64,000 nt of DNA from ZC4RG42 sp036676355. GTDB lineage: Bacteria; Pseudomonadota; Gammaproteobacteria; Burkholderiales; SG8-39. The stretch covers positions 1 to 64,000 of the forward strand of contig JAKFDA010000063.1 in assembly GCA_036676355.1 (NCBI GenBank). The letters run 5' to 3'. Below the pieces are notes generated by a model. It was not told the DNA's origin. It ran no database searches and worked only from the letters and a program-made list of their open reading frames with translations. How positions within the stretch are numbered: position 1 is the stretch's first letter; each line of letters starts with the position of its first letter. Below are positions 1 through 8,709 of the stretch, one piece after another. The position numbers and the translations under genes are program-made.

Positions 1-53
1 TTTAGGTTCCAGCGCCTCACGGCGTGGGGGTTCGAGTCCCTTCCTTCGCACCA
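1..53 (+). tRNA. tRNA-Leu (UAG), 3' part only
   Basis: The window opens inside the anticodon loop TTTAGGT, so the anticodon TAG is at 3-5. The anticodon 3' stem TCCAG, a long variable arm (CGCCTCACGGCG region), a T arm with TTCGAGT, the acceptor 3' strand CCTTCGC, discriminator A and an encoded CCA at 51-53 follow. The long variable arm marks a class II tRNA and with TAG gives leucine. The 5' half lies outside the window. Confidence 0.9.
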
Positions 54-86
54 TTCACACATAACACTATCTGGATGTCCTCACGC

Positions 87-1394
87 ATGGAAAGTACCGT
101 AGAGAACCTGGGCCAACTCGAGCGCCGCCTGACCATGGCCGTGCCGCTGGCGGAAATCGACAAGCAAGTGGATGAGCGCCTGAAGCGTCTCGCGCGCACC
201 GTGAAGATGTCCGGCTTTCGTCCGGGCAAGGTGCCGTTGAAACTTGTCGCGCAACAATACGGGCCGCAGGTGCGTTCCGAAGTGATCGGCGACGAAATCC
301 AAAAGGCGTTCACCGAAGCCGTGCGCGGGCAGAATCTGCGCGTGGCCGGCTATCCGCGTTTCGAGCCGAAGGCCGACGCGCCCGCCGACCAGTTGCAATT
401 CGATGCCACTTTCGAGGTCTATCCGGAACTGACTCCCGGTGATCTGAGCGGCGTGACCATCGAGCGCCCGACCCTGACCGTGACGGACGCCGAAGTGGAC
501 AAAACCATCGACGTGTTGCGCAAGCAGCGCGTTCATTACCACGATGCCGATCGCGCCGCGCAGGACGGCGACCGCGCGACCATCGATTTTGTCGGTACGA
601 TCGACGGCGTGGAGTTCGAGGGCGGCAAAGCCGAGAACTATCCCTTCGTGCTGGGCGAAGGCCGCATGCTGACCGATTTCGAGAATGGCGTGCGCGGCAT
701 GAGCGCAGGCGAGAGCAAGAACGTCGCGGTCAAGTTTCCCGACGATTACGCCGGCAAGGACGTCGCAGGCAAAGAAGCAAGCTTCGCCATTACGCTGAAG
801 CTGGTGGAAGCGCCGCATATGCCCACGGTTGATTCGAATTTCGCCCGCGCATTGGGCATCGAGGACGGCGATCTGGACACGATGCGGCGCGAAATCCGCG
901 CCAATGTCGAACGTGAAGTGAAGAAGCGGCTGGGCGCCGAATTGAAACAAAAGGTCATGCAGGCCTTGCTCGATACGAACACCATCGAACTGCCCAAATC
1001 GCTGATCGATATGGAGCAGGAGCGGCTGGTGCAGAACGCGCGCCGCGATCTCGAATCACGCGGTCTCAAGATGGATGGCATGCCCATCGATCCGAAGCTG
1101 TTCGAGGACCAAGCTCAGCGGCGGGTCAGTCTCGGCCTGATCATCGGCGAGCTGGTCAGACGTAACAATCTGTCCCCCAAGCCCGAGCAGGTCCGTGCCT
1201 TGATCGAAGATCAATCGCAAAGCTATGAGCACCCGGCCGAGGTGGTAACATGGTTTTACTCGCAACCGGAGCGGCTCGCTGAATTCGAAGGCCTGGCCGT
1301 CGAAGACAATGTCATCGACTGGGTGCTCACGCAAGCCAAGGTGGTCGACCAGCCCGCCGACTTCGAAAAACTGATGGGGAATGCAGCATCATGA
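87..1394 (+). CDS. tig: Trigger factor (ribosome-associated chaperone, peptidyl-prolyl isomerase)
   Basis: A 435-residue protein matching trigger factor along its whole length. The N-terminal ribosome-binding domain starts MESTVENLGQLERRLT and contains the GFRPGKVP loop that docks at the ribosomal exit tunnel. A central FKBP-type isomerase domain (about residues 150-245, with the FVGTIDGVEFEGG segment) and a helical C-terminal chaperone domain follow. The protein binds nascent chains as they leave the ribosome. I chose the ATG at 87 because homologues begin MxxxVENL; an in-frame ATG at 75 is less likely. It overlaps clpP by 4 nt (ATGA), so the two are translationally coupled. Confidence 0.96.
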   Translation: MESTVENLGQLERRLTMAVPLAEIDKQVDERLKRLARTVKMSGFRPGKVPLKLVAQQYGPQVRSEVIGDEIQKAFTEAVRGQNLRVAGYPRFEPKADAPADQLQFDATFEVYPELTPGDLSGVTIERPTLTVTDAEVDKTIDVLRKQRVHYHDADRAAQDGDRATIDFVGTIDGVEFEGGKAENYPFVLGEGRMLTDFENGVRGMSAGESKNVAVKFPDDYAGKDVAGKEASFAITLKLVEAPHMPTVDSNFARALGIEDGDLDTMRREIRANVEREVKKRLGAELKQKVMQALLDTNTIELPKSLIDMEQERLVQNARRDLESRGLKMDGMPIDPKLFEDQAQRRVSLGLIIGELVRRNNLSPKPEQVRALIEDQSQSYEHPAEVVTWFYSQPERLAEFEGLAVEDNVIDWVLTQAKVVDQPADFEKLMGNAAS

Positions 1395-2062
1395 CGCGTA
1401 AAGTCTGGTCACCCACCGCAGGTTACGTCGATCCGCAAGCCGGATATCAGGAGCCTCAGGGCCTTGGCCTCGTGCCGATGGTCATCGAGCAGAGCGGTCG
1501 TGGCGAACGTGCCTACGACATCTATTCGCGCCTGCTCAAGGAGCGCGTCGTCTTTCTGGTCGGCCCGGTCAACGAGGTTTCGGCGAACCTGATCGTCGCG
1601 CAACTTTTATTTCTCGAATCCGAGAACCCGGACAAGGATATTTCGTTCTATATCAACTCGCCCGGCGGATCGGTATCCGCAGGCCTCGCGATATACGACA
1701 CGATGCAGTTCATCAAGCCGGACGTTTCCACGTTGTGTACGGGGCAGGCGGCCAGCATGGGCGCGCTGCTGCTTTGCGCAGGCGCCAAGGGCAAGCGTTA
1801 CTGCCTGCCGAACTCGCGCGTGATGATCCACCAGCCTATGGGCGGTTTCCAGGGGCAGGCTTCCGACATCGAGATTCACGCCAAGGAAATTCTGTTTCTC
1901 AAAGGCAAGCTGAACGAAATCATGGCCAAGCATTCCGGTCAGAACATCGACCAGATCGCCAAGGATACCGACCGGGATAATTTCCTATCAGCGACCGAAG
2001 CCATGAAGTATGGTTTGGTCGACCGCATCCTCTCCTCGCGTATCGAGGCAGCGGGCGTCTAA
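1391..2062 (+). CDS. clpP: ATP-dependent Clp protease proteolytic subunit
   Basis: A 223-residue serine protease that forms the ClpP tetradecamer partnering ClpX and ClpA. The catalytic triad is visible: Ser122 in GQAASMGALL, His147 in MIHQP, and Asp196 in DTDRDNF. The oligomerisation segment SPGGSVSAG is intact. About 25 residues precede the conserved LGLVPMVIEQ start, and these probably act as a propeptide. It starts inside the tig stop codon and is followed 15 nt later by clpX, so tig-clpP-clpX reads as one operon. Confidence 0.97.
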   Translation: MTRKVWSPTAGYVDPQAGYQEPQGLGLVPMVIEQSGRGERAYDIYSRLLKERVVFLVGPVNEVSANLIVAQLLFLESENPDKDISFYINSPGGSVSAGLAIYDTMQFIKPDVSTLCTGQAASMGALLLCAGAKGKRYCLPNSRVMIHQPMGGFQGQASDIEIHAKEILFLKGKLNEIMAKHSGQNIDQIAKDTDRDNFLSATEAMKYGLVDRILSSRIEAAGV

Positions 2063-2077
2063 GGAGCGAACAGCACA

Positions 2078-3346
2078 ATGTCGGAAAAAAACGGCGGCGA
2101 GAAACTTCTTTACTGTTCCTTCTGTGGCAAGAGCCAGCACGAGGTGCGGAAGCTTATCGCCGGCCCGTCGGTGTTTATCTGCGACGAATGCATCGAGTTG
2201 TGCAACGACATCATTCGCGAAGAAAGCGCCGGTGACAAATCGGGTAAGGCGACACGCACCGATCTGCCTACGCCGCAGGAAATTCGCGGCATCCTGGACG
2301 AGTATGTAATCGGCCAGGAGCGGGCGAAAAAGATTCTCTCGGTTGCGGTGTACAACCACTACAAGCGGTTGAAGCATCTCAACAAGAACGGCGACGAGGT
2401 CGAGCTTTCCAAATCGAACATTCTGCTTGTCGGTCCAACCGGCTCGGGCAAGACCTTGCTCGCGCAAACATTGGCGCGTCTGCTCAACGTTCCGTTCGTC
2501 ATCGCGGACGCAACCACGCTCACTGAAGCGGGCTATGTCGGCGAGGATGTCGAGAACATCATCCAGAAGCTGCTGCAGAACTGCGATTACGATGTGGACA
2601 AGGCCAAGCGCGGCATTGTCTATATCGATGAAATCGACAAGATTTCCCGTAAATCCGACAATCCCTCCATCACACGCGATGTGTCGGGCGAGGGGGTGCA
2701 GCAGGCGTTGTTGAAACTGATCGAAGGCACGGTCGCTTCGGTGCCGCCGCAGGGCGGGCGTAAGCATCCGAATCAGGATTTCGTGCAGGTCGATACGACC
2801 AATATCCTGTTCATCTGCGGCGGTGCGTTCGACGGACTGGAAAAAATCATCCGCCAGCGTTCCGAAAAAGCCGGCATCGGTTTCGGCGCGGAAGTGCGCA
2901 GCCTGAACAATGGCAAGGATATCAGCGAGGTGCTCAAGGGCACCGAACCGGAAGATCTGATCAAGTTCGGTCTCATTCCCGAATTCGTCGGACGTCTGCC
3001 CGTCGTCGCTACGCTTGAAGAACTGGACGAAGCAGCCCTGATTCGAATCCTTACCGAACCGAAGAACGCGCTTATCAAGCAGTATCACAAGCTGTTCGCG
3101 ATGGAAGGCGTGGAACTCGAAATCCGCCCCGATGGCCTGAATGCGATCGCGCAGCGCGCACTGGCACGCAAGACCGGCGCGCGTGGATTGCGCTCGATTC
3201 TCGAACAGGCCCTCCTTGACACCATGTTCGAGTTGCCGGCGCTGGAAAACGTCAGCAAGGTGGTTGTGGACGAGGCGACGATTCTGGGCGAAGGTAAGCC
3301 GTTACTTGTCTATTCCGATCAGCCGAAAGTGGCGGGATCGGCCTGA
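2078..3346 (+). CDS. clpX: ATP-dependent Clp protease ATP-binding subunit ClpX
   Basis: A 422-residue AAA+ unfoldase that feeds substrates to ClpP. The N-terminal zinc-binding domain has Cys13, Cys16, Cys35 and Cys38. The Walker A motif GPTGSGKT is at 119-126, Walker B VYIDEID follows at about 181, and the ClpP-docking loop IGF is present in the KAGIGFGAE segment. Length and domain order are standard. The ribosome-binding site is AAGGAGCG, 15 nt after clpP. Confidence 0.97.
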   Translation: MSEKNGGEKLLYCSFCGKSQHEVRKLIAGPSVFICDECIELCNDIIREESAGDKSGKATRTDLPTPQEIRGILDEYVIGQERAKKILSVAVYNHYKRLKHLNKNGDEVELSKSNILLVGPTGSGKTLLAQTLARLLNVPFVIADATTLTEAGYVGEDVENIIQKLLQNCDYDVDKAKRGIVYIDEIDKISRKSDNPSITRDVSGEGVQQALLKLIEGTVASVPPQGGRKHPNQDFVQVDTTNILFICGGAFDGLEKIIRQRSEKAGIGFGAEVRSLNNGKDISEVLKGTEPEDLIKFGLIPEFVGRLPVVATLEELDEAALIRILTEPKNALIKQYHKLFAMEGVELEIRPDGLNAIAQRALARKTGARGLRSILEQALLDTMFELPALENVSKVVVDEATILGEGKPLLVYSDQPKVAGSA

Positions 3347-3389
3347 ATCCGCACCGGCCGCGCGCGAATGTGCGATGCGGCATGATCAG

Positions 3390-3416
3390 CAAGCGACGCC
3401 CGCGAGGCGTCGCTTG
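3390..3416 (+). terminator. Hairpin between clpX and lon
   Basis: A perfect 10-bp inverted repeat, CAAGCGACGC / GCGTCGCTTG, with a 7-nt loop CCGCGAG. It has no U-run, so it is a weak terminator, a pause site or an mRNA 3'-end protector for tig-clpP-clpX. Its right arm runs into the -35 element of the lon promoter. Confidence 0.45.
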
Positions 3417-3441
3417 AACATCGAGGGGTTCGCCTCCATGT
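3413..3441 (+). promoter_or_regulatory. Heat-shock (sigma-32) promoter of lon
   Basis: CTTGAA at 3413-3418 and CTCCATGT at 3434-3441 are separated by 15 nt. This matches the sigma-32 consensus CTTGAA - 13 to 15 nt - CCCCATNT with one mismatch. It lies 31 nt upstream of the lon ATG. lon is a classic RpoH target. The same stretch forms an imperfect hairpin (GAACAT.GAGG / CCTC.ATGTTC, 3416-3443). Confidence 0.7.
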
Positions 3442-3471
3442 TCGAATTTGTTCCGTCTCGGGGGTATCAGC

Positions 3472-5886
3472 ATGTCCAGCTCTAACGAACTTTCCGCCAT
3501 CCCCGCACAATTCCCGCTATTGCCGCTGCGCGACGTCGTTGTGTTCCCGCATATGGTGATTCCGTTGTTCGTGGGACGCCCGAAATCCATCAAGGCGATG
3601 GAAATCGCGATGGAAGCGGGGAAAAGCATTCTCCTGGTGGCGCAGAAGTCGGCCGCCAAGGACGAGCCCGCACCGGAAGACATGTACGAGATCGGTTGCG
3701 TCTCGAACATTCTGCAAATGCTCAAGCTGCCCGACGGCACTGTGAAAGTGCTGGTGGAAGGCAGTCAGCGCGCGCGCATCAGCGCAATCACGGACGAGCG
3801 TACTCATTACGCGGCCAGTGCCACGCCGGTACCGCATGATCAGGTCGACAACACCGAAGTCGAGGCGATGCGCCGTGCGCTCGTCGCGCAGTTCGATCAA
3901 TACGTCAAACTCAACAAGAAGATCCCACCCGAGATTCTCACGTCGCTATCGGGCATCGAAGAAGCCGGACGTCTCGCCGACACCATTGCCGCGCATCTGC
4001 CGCTCAAACTCGAGCAGAAGCAGAACGTGCTGGAAATGTTCGATGTGAAAGAGCGGCTCGATCATCTGCTGAGCCAGCTCGAAGCCGAGATCGATATCCT
4101 GCAGGTCGAGAAACGCATCCGCGGTCGCGTCAAGCGGCAGATGGAGAAGAGTCAGCGCGAGTACTACCTGAACGAGCAGGTCAAGGCGATTCAGAAAGAA
4201 CTTGGCGAAGGCGAAGAGGGCGCCGATCTCGAAGAGATGGAGAAGCGCATCAAGCTTGCGCGCATGCCCAAGGAAGCGCGCCTGAAAGCCGAAGCGGAGG
4301 TGAAGAAGCTCAAGCTGATGTCGCCGATGTCCGCGGAAGCGACCGTGGTGCGCAACTACATCGATACGCTGGTCGGCCTGCCGTGGAAAAAACGCAGCAA
4401 GGTATCCAAGGATATTCCTGCTGCCGAGAAGGTGCTCAACAAGGACCATTACGGCCTGGAGAAGGTCAAGGAACGCATCCTCGAATACCTGGCCGTGCAG
4501 GCGCGCGTCGAAAACGTGAAGGCACCGATTCTGTGCCTGGTGGGCCCGCCCGGCGTGGGCAAGACTTCGCTCGGTCAGTCGATCGCGCGCGCGACCAATC
4601 GCAAGTTCGTGCGCATGTCGCTCGGCGGTGTGCGCGATGAAGCGGAAATCCGCGGTCATCGTCGCACGTACATCGGTTCCATGCCCGGCAAGATCCTGCA
4701 GAACATGGGCAAGGTTGGGGTGAAGAACCCGCTCTTCCTGCTCGACGAAGTCGACAAGATGGGGCAGGACTTCCGCGGCGATCCGTCATCGGCGCTGCTC
4801 GAAGTGCTCGATCCCGAGCAGAACAGTACGTTCGTCGATCACTACATCGAGGTCGAGTACGATCTGTCGGAAGTGATGTTCGTCGCGACGGCAAACACGC
4901 TCAACATTCCGGGTCCGCTGCTGGACCGCATGGAAGTGATCCGGCTGTCCGGTTACACCGAGGACGAGAAGGTCAACATCGCCATGCGCTATCTGCTACC
5001 CAAGCAGATGAAGAACAACGGTGTGCGCGAGGAGGAGTTGAACGTCGCAGAAAGCGCCATCCGCGACATCGTACGCTACTACACGCGTGAGGCCGGTGTG
5101 CGCAGTCTCGATCGCGAGATCTCCAAAATCTGCCGCAAGGTGGTCAAGAGCCTGCTCGTCAAGCCGAGCGAGAAGAAAATGACCGTGTCGGCGCGCAATC
5201 TCGACAAGTTCCTCGGTGTGCGTCGCTACACCTACGGCATCGCAGAAAAGGAAAACCAGGTCGGTCAGGTTACCGGTCTGGCCTGGACCGAAGTAGGCGG
5301 CGAATTGCTGACCGTCGAAGTGGCGGTCATGCCGGGCAAGGCGAAGATCACCACGACCGGCAAACTCGGCGAAGTGATGCAGGAATCCGTGCAGGCCGCG
5401 CTTTCCGTGGTGCGCAGCCGCGCGCCGCGTCTGGGCATCGCCGAAGAGACGTTCCAGAAAAACGATCTGCACGTGCACTTGCCCGAAGGCGCGACGCCGA
5501 AGGACGGGCCCAGCGCGGGTATCAGTCTGTGTACCGCCATGGTTTCGGCTCTGACCGGCATCCCGGTGCGCGCGAATGTCGCGATGACGGGTGAGATCAC
5601 GTTACGCGGTGAAGTGCTGATCATCGGCGGGTTGAAGGAGAAGCTGCTGGCCGCACATCGCGGCGGCATCAAGACCGTGCTGATTCCCGAAGAGAACGTG
5701 AAGGATCTGGTCGACATACCGGACAACGTCAAGAACAAGCTGGAAATCATCCCGGTGAAGTGGATCGACAAGGTGCTGGAAATCGCACTGGAACGTGCGC
5801 CTGCGCCGCTTGCGGTACCGGAATCCGGTACCGTACCGCCCGTGGCGGAAGACAATAAATCGACGTCCACGGTCATCACGCATTAA
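3472..5886 (+). CDS. lon: ATP-dependent protease Lon (La)
   Basis: A homohexameric AAA+ serine protease of 804 residues that degrades misfolded and regulatory proteins in the cytoplasm. It has an N-terminal LON substrate-binding domain (FPLLPLRDVVVFPHM from residue 14), a coiled-coil linker, an AAA+ module with Walker A GPPGVGKT at 358-365, and a C-terminal protease domain with the catalytic dyad Ser681 (KDGPSAGIS) and Lys724 (GLKEKLLAA). The ATG at 3472 has a GGGGG ribosome-binding site 7 nt upstream; an in-frame TTG at 3448 lacks one. The C-terminal extension after the protease domain is proline-rich and unremarkable. Confidence 0.97.
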   Translation: MSSSNELSAIPAQFPLLPLRDVVVFPHMVIPLFVGRPKSIKAMEIAMEAGKSILLVAQKSAAKDEPAPEDMYEIGCVSNILQMLKLPDGTVKVLVEGSQRARISAITDERTHYAASATPVPHDQVDNTEVEAMRRALVAQFDQYVKLNKKIPPEILTSLSGIEEAGRLADTIAAHLPLKLEQKQNVLEMFDVKERLDHLLSQLEAEIDILQVEKRIRGRVKRQMEKSQREYYLNEQVKAIQKELGEGEEGADLEEMEKRIKLARMPKEARLKAEAEVKKLKLMSPMSAEATVVRNYIDTLVGLPWKKRSKVSKDIPAAEKVLNKDHYGLEKVKERILEYLAVQARVENVKAPILCLVGPPGVGKTSLGQSIARATNRKFVRMSLGGVRDEAEIRGHRRTYIGSMPGKILQNMGKVGVKNPLFLLDEVDKMGQDFRGDPSSALLEVLDPEQNSTFVDHYIEVEYDLSEVMFVATANTLNIPGPLLDRMEVIRLSGYTEDEKVNIAMRYLLPKQMKNNGVREEELNVAESAIRDIVRYYTREAGVRSLDREISKICRKVVKSLLVKPSEKKMTVSARNLDKFLGVRRYTYGIAEKENQVGQVTGLAWTEVGGELLTVEVAVMPGKAKITTTGKLGEVMQESVQAALSVVRSRAPRLGIAEETFQKNDLHVHLPEGATPKDGPSAGISLCTAMVSALTGIPVRANVAMTGEITLRGEVLIIGGLKEKLLAAHRGGIKTVLIPEENVKDLVDIPDNVKNKLEIIPVKWIDKVLEIALERAPAPLAVPESGTVPPVAEDNKSTSTVITH

Positions 5887-5900
5887 GCTTTGATCGGTTT

Positions 5901-5933
5901 CAATGCCGGCGATCGTGAGATCGACCGGCATTG
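5901..5933 (+). terminator. Terminator after lon
   Basis: A 9-bp inverted repeat CAATGCCGG / CCGGCATTG, with a further GATC/GATC pairing inside the loop, starts 14 nt after the lon stop. It is followed by TCTTGCC, so the U-tract is poor. Confidence 0.55.
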
Positions 5934-6070
5934 TCTTGCCGAGGGACGAGTAATATCTTCGTCGGAGAAGCGCGCAGGCGAGCGCCTGTTCGATGTCATT
6001 GCGGGGGGGAAGGCAGCGACGCCTGGCGCGTCGGATTCTTCCGGTTCATACAACAGTACAGGAGACAGTA

Positions 6071-6343
6071 GTGAATAAAACCGAAATGATCGATTACATC
6101 GCGGAGTCGGCGGATATTTCCAAGGCTGCTGCGCAACGAGCGCTCGATGCGACCGTCGCGAGTATTCAGAATTCGCTCGCCAAGGGCGGTATGGTCACGC
6201 TTGTAGGCTTCGGCACGTTCTATGTCGGCGATCGGGCGGCACGCAGCGGGCGCGATCCGCGCACCGGCAACACGATCGAAATCAAGGCCGCAAAAGTACC
6301 GAAATTTCGTGCTGGAAAAGCCCTAAAGGATGCATTAAACTAG
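6071..6343 (+). CDS. hupB: DNA-binding protein HU
   Basis: A 90-residue histone-like nucleoid protein. It has the HU signature GFGTFYVGDRAARSGRDPRTG, covering the DNA-intercalating arm. It forms dimers that bend DNA. Translation starts at GTG 6071, supported by GGAGA at 6061-6065; the frame continues upstream as unrelated sequence. The position directly after lon is the typical hupB location. Confidence 0.95.
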   Translation: MNKTEMIDYIAESADISKAAAQRALDATVASIQNSLAKGGMVTLVGFGTFYVGDRAARSGRDPRTGNTIEIKAAKVPKFRAGKALKDALN

Positions 6344-6385
6344 CGCTCCTTCGTAAGACCGGATTGCTGCACCGGATAACGCGAG

Positions 6386-6461
6386 GGGTGCTTAGCTCAG
6401 CTGGTAGAGCGTCGCCCTTACAAGGCGAATGTCGGCGGTTCGATCCCGTCAGCACCCACCA
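6386..6461 (+). tRNA. tRNA-Val (UAC)
   Basis: A complete 76-nt cloverleaf. The acceptor stem is GGGTGCT / AGCACCC. The anticodon loop CTTACAA carries TAC at 6419-6421, closed by TCGCC/GGCGA. The T loop is TTCGATC, and CCA is encoded at 6459-6461. Confidence 0.97.
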
Positions 6462-6474
6462 GTTGTAGAGAAGG

Positions 6475-6551
6475 GGAGTGGTAGTTCAGTTGGTTAGAAT
6501 ACCGGCCTGTCACGCCGGGGGTCGCGGGTTCGAGTCCCGTCCACTCCGCCA
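6475..6551 (+). tRNA. tRNA-Asp (GUC)
   Basis: A complete 77-nt cloverleaf. The acceptor stem is GGAGTGG / CCACTCC. The anticodon loop CTGTCAC carries GTC at 6509-6511, and CCA is encoded at 6549-6551. It lies 13 nt after tRNA-Val, so the two are probably cotranscribed. Confidence 0.97.
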
Positions 6552-6596
6552 GATCCGTAGAAGCGGCCCCATTGTTCGCTTCATAGTCGTAAGAGC

Positions 6597-6626
6597 AAGG
6601 CGAACCGTCGGGTTCGCCTTTTTTAT
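6597..6626 (+). terminator. Rho-independent terminator after the tRNA pair
   Basis: A perfect 10-bp stem AAGGCGAACC / GGTTCGCCTT with loop GTCG, followed by TTTTATT. It ends the hupB-tRNA transcript. Confidence 0.92.
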
Positions 6627-6766
6627 TGCCTGGGAAACCTGATCAGGTGCCATGACCGCGGGCGAGGCGGGCGAAACAGCGCCGTAGCCTTGTAGAACCT
6701 GCGACTCTGCACCGAGAGAATTCAATCAGCGCTTCGCTGGCGCATACACATCGGGGAAGCAGCCCA

Positions 6767-8662
6767 ATGTTCGATTTCGTTGGCAAGAACAAACGCCTGT
6801 TGCAGTTTTTTCTGGCACTCATCATCGTGCCGGTATTCGCCCTGTTCGGGATCGAGTCCTATCAGGGTTTTATCGGTGGGGGCAGTGAGGTCGCCGAAGT
6901 TGCCGGCCAGCCGATATCCGAGCAGGAGTTCGAGCGCGCGCTCGCCGATCAGCGCGATCGCCTGCGCAATGCCTTCGGCGGCAAGATCGATGCGTCGGTG
7001 TTCGACACGCCGGACGCGCGCAAGGAACTGCTCGAGTCGCTGGTGCGCCGCCGCCTTCTGCTCGACTACGCTTATCGCCACAAGCTGTTCGCCAGCGACG
7101 AGCAGATACGCGAATTCGTCGCCAGCTATCCGGCGTTTCAAGAGGACGGTCAGTTTTCGCGTGAACGCTACCAGGCGCTGTTGCGGGCGCAGAACATGAG
7201 CCCGGCCGGTTTCGAGTCGCAACTGCGCGCCGATATCGCGCTCGAGCAACTGTCTGCCGGTGTGGCACAGAGCGCATTCGTTTCCGACACCATGGCGCGG
7301 CGTTTCGCCATCGCACGCAGCGAGACGCGCGAGGCTGCACGCGCGCTGATCACCGCCGGAGAGCATGCCGGCAAGGTGAAAATCACGCCTGAAGAAATCC
7401 AGGCCTATTACGACAGCAATCCCAAGGAATTCGAGACGCCGGAGCAGGTGCGCGCAGCGTACGTGGTACTGAGTCGCGACGCGATCGCGGCAAAGGAAAC
7501 GGTGAGCGACGAGGAAGTGCAGCAGCAGTACGAGGCGCGCGTCGCACCGCAGGCGAAGGCGCGCGAGGAAGCGCGCGCGAAGGCGCAGGCGGTGCTCGAT
7601 GAAGTGCGCAAGGAGCCGGGCAAGTTCGCCGAACTGGCCAAGCAGCACTCGCAGGATCCGGGCTCGGCCGAACAGGGCGGCGATCTGGGTTTCTTCACGC
7701 GCGGCACGATGGTGAAGCCGTTCGAAGAGGCGGTATTCAAGTTGAAGCCGGGCGAGATTTCGCCGCTGGTCGAATCCGACTTCGGCTTCCATATCATTCA
7801 GCTTACCGAAGTCAAACCGGGCAAGCGGGAGGAGCGTCGTGCCCGGCATATTCTTTTCAATGCGCCGAATGCGGGCAAGGACAGCGCCACATCGCGCGCG
7901 CAAATCGCCGAAGAATTGAAGCGTCAGCGCGTATCGAGCAAATTCCCCGAAGCGGCGGAGGCGTTCAGCAACCTCGCCTACGAACAACCGGACAGCCTCC
8001 AACCGCTGGCCGATCGTTTCAACCTCAAGATCGAGGAAAGCAACGGTTGGTTGAGCCGCAGCGCCGGCCGGCCGCCGCTCGATAATCAGCGCGTGCTGGA
8101 TGCGCTGTTCAGCTCCGAAGCGATTCAAGGCAAGCAAAACACCGAGGCGGTTGAAGTGGCGCCGGGCCAACTGCTGTCGGCGCGGGTAATCGAACACAAG
8201 GCCGCTTCGAAGCGCCCACTGGAGGACGTGCGTGATGAAATCCGCAAGACGCTGACGGAACGCAAGGCAGTGGAACTGGCGCGGCAGGCAGGCGAGGAAA
8301 AACTGAAGACCCTTCGCAATGGCGAAAATGCGGGTCTGAGCTGGAACGCGCCGAAGAATGTGAGTCGCGAAAACCCTGCGGACTTCGATACGCAGGCATT
8401 GACCGCAGTGTTCAAAGTGGACGGCTCAAAGCTGCCCGCATACACGGGCGTAGCGACGCCGACCGGCTATGCGATTTATCGCGTAACCAGGGTGAATACG
8501 CCGGAGCAGATCGAACAGCAGCGTCAGCGCGCAGCCGCGCAAGCGCTGGCGCAATTGAACGCGCGACAGGACTTGCAAGGATTCGTCAATGGTCTGCGCG
8601 AGCGCGCTGACGTCGAAATCAATGAAGAGAAACTGCTGAAGGTCGGCAGCCGCGGGCAATAA
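6767..8662 (+). CDS. ppiD: Periplasmic folding chaperone PpiD (SurA/PpiD family)
   Basis: A 631-residue inner-membrane-anchored chaperone. One N-terminal membrane segment (residues about 12-30, LLQFFLALIIVPVFALFGI) is followed by a SurA_N-like domain, a parvulin domain (about residues 225-350, with GGDLGFFTRGTMV and the GFHIIQLTEV end) and a C-terminal domain. It helps outer-membrane and secreted proteins fold near the Sec exit. GGGGAAG lies upstream of the ATG. In the lon-hup-tRNA context this is the conserved betaproteobacterial and gammaproteobacterial position. Confidence 0.93.
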   Translation: MFDFVGKNKRLLQFFLALIIVPVFALFGIESYQGFIGGGSEVAEVAGQPISEQEFERALADQRDRLRNAFGGKIDASVFDTPDARKELLESLVRRRLLLDYAYRHKLFASDEQIREFVASYPAFQEDGQFSRERYQALLRAQNMSPAGFESQLRADIALEQLSAGVAQSAFVSDTMARRFAIARSETREAARALITAGEHAGKVKITPEEIQAYYDSNPKEFETPEQVRAAYVVLSRDAIAAKETVSDEEVQQQYEARVAPQAKAREEARAKAQAVLDEVRKEPGKFAELAKQHSQDPGSAEQGGDLGFFTRGTMVKPFEEAVFKLKPGEISPLVESDFGFHIIQLTEVKPGKREERRARHILFNAPNAGKDSATSRAQIAEELKRQRVSSKFPEAAEAFSNLAYEQPDSLQPLADRFNLKIEESNGWLSRSAGRPPLDNQRVLDALFSSEAIQGKQNTEAVEVAPGQLLSARVIEHKAASKRPLEDVRDEIRKTLTERKAVELARQAGEEKLKTLRNGENAGLSWNAPKNVSRENPADFDTQALTAVFKVDGSKLPAYTGVATPTGYAIYRVTRVNTPEQIEQQRQRAAAQALAQLNARQDLQGFVNGLRERADVEINEEKLLKVGSRGQ

Positions 8663-8679
8663 CGCGGTGCGGCGATGAT

Positions 8680-8704
8680 GCGGCGCGGCCTTTGGCCGCA
8701 CCGC
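8680..8704. terminator. Hairpin between convergent ppiD and fabI
   Basis: Stem GCGGCC / GGCCGC with loop TTT, extended by GCGG / CCGC across one mismatch. It lies between the two convergent stop codons and lacks a U-run on either strand. Confidence 0.45.
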
Positions 8705-8709
8705 AGTGC

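Noticed and set aside
1988..3088. Long open frame on the minus strand opposite clpX
   Set aside because: It is antisense to a clear clpX, has no family signature, and is explained by the GC-rich codon pattern. The same applies to long antisense frames opposite tig, ppiD, the peptide-binding gene, the second RND pump, pyrG, ccoI and ccoOP.
6637..6648. Perfect 12-bp palindrome ACCTGATCAGGT upstream of ppiD
   Set aside because: Single copy, no match to a regulator site I know, and just after a terminator. Too short to claim as an operator.
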